In this document: positions 60,722 through 64,000 of the stretch, in pieces
Layout of the letters: each line of letters begins with the position of its first letter
How positions within the stretch are numbered: position 1 is the first letter of the stretch
DNA from: Candidatus Saccharimonadota bacterium
GTDB taxonomy: Bacteria > Patescibacteriota > Saccharimonadia > Saccharimonadales > UBA4665
Direction: 5' to 3'
Assembly: GCA_029288365.1 (NCBI GenBank)
Contig: JARIHI010000004.1
Coordinates: forward strand, 81,322-145,321
Length of the DNA stretch: 64,000 nt
Position numbers and translations under genes: made by a program
Notes under the pieces: model-generated
Database searches by the model: none
Seen by the model: the letters and a program-made list of their open reading frames with translations, nothing else
Told to the model about the DNA's origin: nothing

Positions 60722-60807
60722 GTATCTCCATGCCTCCTTATTGATGTATTTCCGACAAACTTTACTATGCACACAGCAAAGAGACTAAAGTTTGAAAGAT
60801 TACTTGT

Positions 60808-60836
60808 ATTATATCAGAGTAACGGAGGTAAAGCAA
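60808..60836 (-). promoter_or_regulatory. rpsA promoter
   Basis: TTGCTT (60831-60836), 17 bases, perfect TATAAT (60808-60813) on the minus strand, with a leader of about 80 bases. A perfect GTATGCC/GGCATAC hairpin (60864-60881) flanked by ACAG/CTGT lies just upstream. Confidence 0.7.
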
Positions 60837-60967
60837 AGCTCGCTTTTTACTAAATACAGTGTTGTATGCCTCTAGGCATACCCGCTGTCCCTCTTATAAA
60901 TAAACCTCGACGGTGAAGTGTACAGGAAAATAGATTACGGTTTGTATTTTTGCAGTATACTAAAGCT

Positions 60968-61801
60968 ATGTATTTGGGGGTTGATGTAGGCGGCACAAAG
61001 ACGTTGGTAGCCAGCTTAACGGATAAAGGTGTCATTACCGAGTCCGTAAAATTCCCCACTCCTAAAAACTACTCTGCTTTCGTAAGCAAACTAACCAAAG
61101 TCGTGACTAGCCTGCAAACAAAGGATTTTCGGGCGGGTGGTATTGCATTACCAGGAAAAATAGACCGCACTCATGGTGTACGCCAACACGCCACTGGGTT
61201 AGTTTTCGGTAATTTACCCTGGAAAAACGTACCTATTCAAGCCGATGTAGAAAAAATCATCCATGCACCTGTGGTAGTTGAAAATGATGCCAACGCTAGC
61301 GCTGTTTCAGAGGCTATGCTTTTAAAAAACAAATACGAAACTGTCTTATACGTAGCAATAGGTACAGGCATTGGAGTGGGAGCCACAGTGAGGTGTAAGT
61401 TAGCCGACGGGCTGGAAGATATGGAAGCAGGACAAATCCTGCTTGAGCACCACGATCAGCTCGTAAGATGGGAAAGTTTTGCGTCAGGACATGCTATTTT
61501 AGAAAGGTTTGGCAAGCGTGCTTCTGATATCAATGATGCTAAAACGTGGAAGATCATAGCCAAAGATATAGCTGCAGGCTTAATTGAACTAATCGCAGTT
61601 GTTCAGCCTGATGTTATTGTACTCGGCGGGGGTATTGGTACTCATTATCAAAAATACGAAAAATACTTGATAGCCAATCTTAAGAAATATGAAATACCAC
61701 TGGTGCAGATTCCGCCTATTACGAAAGCTCAGCGACCTGAAGAAGCCGTAGTGTATGGTTGTTATGATCTAGCAAAGGAGCGTTATGGAAGTACTACTTA
61801 G
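60968..61801 (+). CDS. ROK family sugar kinase
   Basis: A 277-residue kinase of the ROK type. The phosphate-1 loop GVDVGGTKT is at 4-12, the catalytic base in VVENDANASA, and the second ATP loop in VIVLGGGIGTHY. The zinc-binding CxCGxxGC and its histidine are missing; the equivalent region reads EAGQILLEHHDQLVRWES. So it may use another sugar or rely on other contacts. TATACT (60956-60961) ends 6 bases before the ATG, which is preferred over an upstream TTG. It overlaps the next gene by 17 bases. Confidence 0.88.
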   Translation: MYLGVDVGGTKTLVASLTDKGVITESVKFPTPKNYSAFVSKLTKVVTSLQTKDFRAGGIALPGKIDRTHGVRQHATGLVFGNLPWKNVPIQADVEKIIHAPVVVENDANASAVSEAMLLKNKYETVLYVAIGTGIGVGATVRCKLADGLEDMEAGQILLEHHDQLVRWESFASGHAILERFGKRASDINDAKTWKIIAKDIAAGLIELIAVVQPDVIVLGGGIGTHYQKYEKYLIANLKKYEIPLVQIPPITKAQRPEEAVVYGCYDLAKERYGSTT

Positions 61802-62240
61802 GGCTCTACGAAAAGACTTTCCAGGAATCTTATTTAAATCGTCTGACGACTTCTACTGGTCTCCAAAAGAAAACAGCGTTTACTACACCGATGCTAAAAG
61901 AAAGTCAGACCTATGGAGTCTGTTACATGAGACTAGTCACGGGATCTTAAATCACAAAACTTTTGGCACCGATTTTGAGTTACTACAACTTGAACTAGCC
62001 GCCTGGGAAAAGGCTAAAAGACTAGCTGTTATGTACCATGTAGTTATTGATACAAATCATATTGAAGACTGCCTGGATACATACAGAGACTGGCTGCATA
62101 AAAGGAGTCTCTGTCCTTCATGTAAAGTTAAATGTATGCAGGTAAACACTGCCACCTATCGCTGTATAAATTGCAATACTGCGTGGCGCGTATCAGCTAA
62201 TCGTCACTGCCGTCCATACCGTGCAAAAATTAACTCATAG
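61785..62240 (+). CDS. HExxH zinc peptidase-like protein with C-terminal zinc ribbon
   Basis: A 151-residue protein. HETSHGIL (about 47-54) is a zinc-peptidase motif, and a glutamate in LELAAWEKA 20-25 residues later could be the third ligand, as in ImmA/IrrE and SprT families. The C-terminus has a CPSC ... CINC zinc ribbon. SprT proteins also end in a zinc ribbon, but the core fits ImmA nearly as well; I cannot decide. It overlaps the ROK gene and is translated with it. Confidence 0.65.
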   Translation: MEVLLRALRKDFPGILFKSSDDFYWSPKENSVYYTDAKRKSDLWSLLHETSHGILNHKTFGTDFELLQLELAAWEKAKRLAVMYHVVIDTNHIEDCLDTYRDWLHKRSLCPSCKVKCMQVNTATYRCINCNTAWRVSANRHCRPYRAKINS

Positions 62241-62262
62241 ATGTACAGTTTTAGTTCAAATT

Positions 62263-62288
62263 AAAAAGCCAGCATACGCCGGCTTTTT
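62263..62288. terminator. Bidirectional intrinsic terminator
   Basis: An 11-bp stem with one mismatch (62263-62273 with 62278-62288), A-tract before and T-tract after, between the plus-strand ROK unit and the minus-strand KGG gene. It can serve both. Confidence 0.85.
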
Positions 62289-62349
62289 ATCACAGTTCCT
62301 TCAAAAGAGTTATTAGTCCCTTGTAAGGTCTGCAAATGGTTGTCGCTTT

Positions 62350-62547
62350 TTAGACTGTTTTCTTTGTGCGACGACTGATACGACCACCTTGCTGACCCGC
62401 GGTACGAGCCAATTCACGGTTTGCGTAGAAACCACCAGTTTTACCTAAACGGCCACCTTTGGCACCGATTTTAGCATAAAAATCTGCGCCATATTTCTTT
62501 TTATTAGTTTCTGCAGCAGCTTTGCCACCAGCTTTTGTTCCAGCCAT
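62350..62547 (-). CDS. Small KGG-motif protein, copy 1
   Basis: A 65-residue Gly/Lys-rich protein with KGG motifs (IGAKGGRLGKTGGFYANRELARTAGQQGGRISRRT), like the GsiB/KGG stress-protein family. Very basic and probably disordered. GGGAGG precedes the ATG. A paralogue lies 154 bases upstream. Confidence 0.8.
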   Translation of the reverse strand: MAGTKAGGKAAAETNKKKYGADFYAKIGAKGGRLGKTGGFYANRELARTAGQQGGRISRRTKKTV

Positions 62548-62583
62548 TGTATTGACCTCCCTTTAGCGTAATACTTTTTCGAA

Positions 62584-62638
62584 CGATAAAAACAAAGAGG
62601 GCTCACATGTACATGCGAAACCCTCTTATTCTTATCGA
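62584..62638 (-). terminator. Terminator between the two KGG genes
   Basis: AAGAGGG (62595-62601) pairs with CCCTCTT (62621-62627), and CGATAA/TTATCG extends the stem outside. TTTGTTTTTA follows on the minus strand, ending the copy 2 transcript. Confidence 0.75.
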
Positions 62639-62701
62639 ATCAATAACATAATATCACGCTATTGTTTAGCTGTCAATAACATTAGCTAGATGATAGTATT
62701 T

Positions 62702-62896
62702 CTATTTTTCTTGGGTGCGACGACTTATACTGCCTCCTACGGCACCCGCGCGTCGTGCTAAGTCACGGTTTGCGTAGAAACCACCAGTGTGTCCTCTGTG
62801 ACCACCCTTGGCGCCTATCCGAGCATAAAAATCCTTACCATATTTCGCCTTATTTTTCTTTGCTGCAGCGCGGCCACCTTTAACTGTTCCTGCCAT
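62702..62896 (-). CDS. Small KGG-motif protein, copy 2
   Basis: A 64-residue paralogue of the previous protein (KYGKDFYARIGAKGGHRGHTGGFYANRD, ending GGSISRRTQEK). A stretch of 26 bases in the middle is identical between the two genes, showing duplication or conversion. A perfect AGGAGG lies before the ATG at 62896; the frame continues 29 codons upstream without similarity. High expression is likely. Confidence 0.82.
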   Translation of the reverse strand: MAGTVKGGRAAAKKNKAKYGKDFYARIGAKGGHRGHTGGFYANRDLARRAGAVGGSISRRTQEK

Positions 62897-63052
62897 ATTT
62901 CCTCCTTTGGCCAAGCTACTATTTTGCTTAACCTGCTTATAATTTAGCGTAAGCACCTTGAGGATAGCTGTAAGAAATTTCATAACACTTAGATTTCGGC
63001 AATCATGGCGGAAGTATTTCCTGCTGGGAAAATAGCACGGTGTAATAAAAGA

Positions 63053-63076
63053 AAAAACCTCCTGTAAGGAGGTTTT
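63053..63076 (-). terminator. Terminator after 5S rRNA
   Basis: A 9-bp perfect stem (63054-63062 with 63068-63076), loop of 5, followed on the minus strand by TTTTTTCTTTT. It ends the rRNA operon about 10 bases after 5S. Confidence 0.9.
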
Positions 63077-63086
63077 ATTCTATAAT

Positions 63087-63200
63087 TTGGCACCGTGCTA
63101 TTTTCCCAGGGCTTGATGGCCCAAGTATTGTAACCGCTACGAGGCTTAACTGCTGTGTTCGGAATGGGAACAGGTGTTTCCCTCGCGCCATGGGCACCAA
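63087..63200 (-). rRNA. rrf: 5S ribosomal RNA
   Basis: On the minus strand the sequence has the 5S landmarks GGGAAACACCTGTTCCC, CCGAACACAGCAGTTAAGCC and a terminal helix joining TTGGTGCC at the 5' end with GGTGCCAA at the 3' end. About 114 bases. Confidence 0.93.
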
Positions 63201-63544
63201 TGTAAGCCTTTGTGCCGACTAGCTCTCCGACAAGCAAAGTTTGCTTTGGATTGCTATCCTTCTGGCGAATCGCTGTCAGTTTAGCTTGTGCTTTATTCTC
63301 GCTGTACTATGAGTACAGTTCGTCTAAATGTTCGCTACTTCCTTGCGCTTCATCCAGACACAAAACCTTAAACGGTCTGTGGCTAGGATTGATGTCCATG
63401 TTGTGTTACATGCAACGATTGTTTCAAATTTAAGATGTTAAAGCGTTTAACAAACGAGTGTACTTGATATACACCAATAACTAGTCAATGCATTTCTCTG
63501 AACCAATCTATCACGAAGATAGATGATTCAGAGAACGTAAAAAG
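63201..63544 (-). other. Spacer between 23S and 5S rRNA
   Basis: About 340 bases with no tRNA and no credible gene. It has a perfect CTGTACT-ATG-AGTACAG hairpin, an AAGCAAA/TTTGCTT hairpin, and a strong two-part hairpin next to 23S (63494-63502 with 63527-63535; 63506-63512 with 63518-63524). These are probably processing signals. Confidence 0.6.

Positions 63545-64000
<456 letters not shown>

Noticed and set aside
62989..63237. An 82-codon open frame on the minus strand
   Set aside because: It runs through 5S rRNA and its terminator, so it is not a gene.

Overview
The window looks like a piece of chromosome from a Candidatus Saccharibacteria (TM7, Patescibacteria/CPR) organism. The grounds are indirect: dense reduced gene content, short forms of many housekeeping proteins (IF-2 of 586 aa, EF-Ts of 199 aa, ProRS without the insertion domain, HPF short form), a zinc-free L31, no recognisable biosynthetic operons, large secreted repeat proteins, and actinobacterial-like touches (a short-stem ileS T-box, a GGPPS-type prenyl synthase). 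UGA is a stop codon here (nrdJ ends on TGA, and a full-length RF2 is encoded), so the genetic code is the standard bacterial one. I saw no phage, insertion sequence, CRISPR array or tRNA.

Layout. 1-5227 (minus): CTP synthase (cut by the window edge), then an envelope-remodelling set of FtsE, FtsX, a coiled-coil CHAP hydrolase and a CtpA-like protease. 5273-14967 (minus): RF2, an M16 peptidase, SecA, HPF, SerRS, a cysteine-bearing PD-(D/E)XK nuclease, an RlmD-like methyltransferase, a 116-bp palindrome and a HAD phosphatase. 14990-17682: a membrane-protein island whose central gene is a heliorhodopsin homologue lacking both the retinal-binding lysine and the counterion glutamate. 17713-28736: LysRS, a TrmB-like regulator divergent from a PpnP-like cupin plus class II aldolase pair, then GreA, ProRS, CPBP protease, RseP, UppS, prenyl synthase, Frr and EF-Ts.

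28739-37984: rpsB divergent from rpmE-prfA-prmC, HtrA, an LCP ligase, signal peptidase I and ParAB. 38159-44820: a 937-aa secreted repeat protein, L21, and IleRS under a T-box leader. 44821-53906: a thioredoxin-fold protein, B12-dependent ribonucleotide reductase with NrdR, FtsZ, FtsA, Map, Adk, YqeY, S21 and a winged-helix protein. 54027-62240: PriA, Def, Fmt, IF-2, S1, a ROK kinase and a zinc peptidase-like protein. 62350-64000: two KGG paralogues, then 5S and the 3' part of 23S rRNA on the minus strand.

Regulatory style is notable. Sigma70-type promoters with 17-bp spacers are easy to see. At many genes the -10 box lies only 6-8 bases before the start codon, implying leaderless mRNAs. The most interesting items are the lysine-less heliorhodopsin, the T-box leader before an IleRS with an altered HIGH motif, the large palindrome at 14239-14354, and an inverted copy of the 5S rRNA 3' end beyond its terminator.
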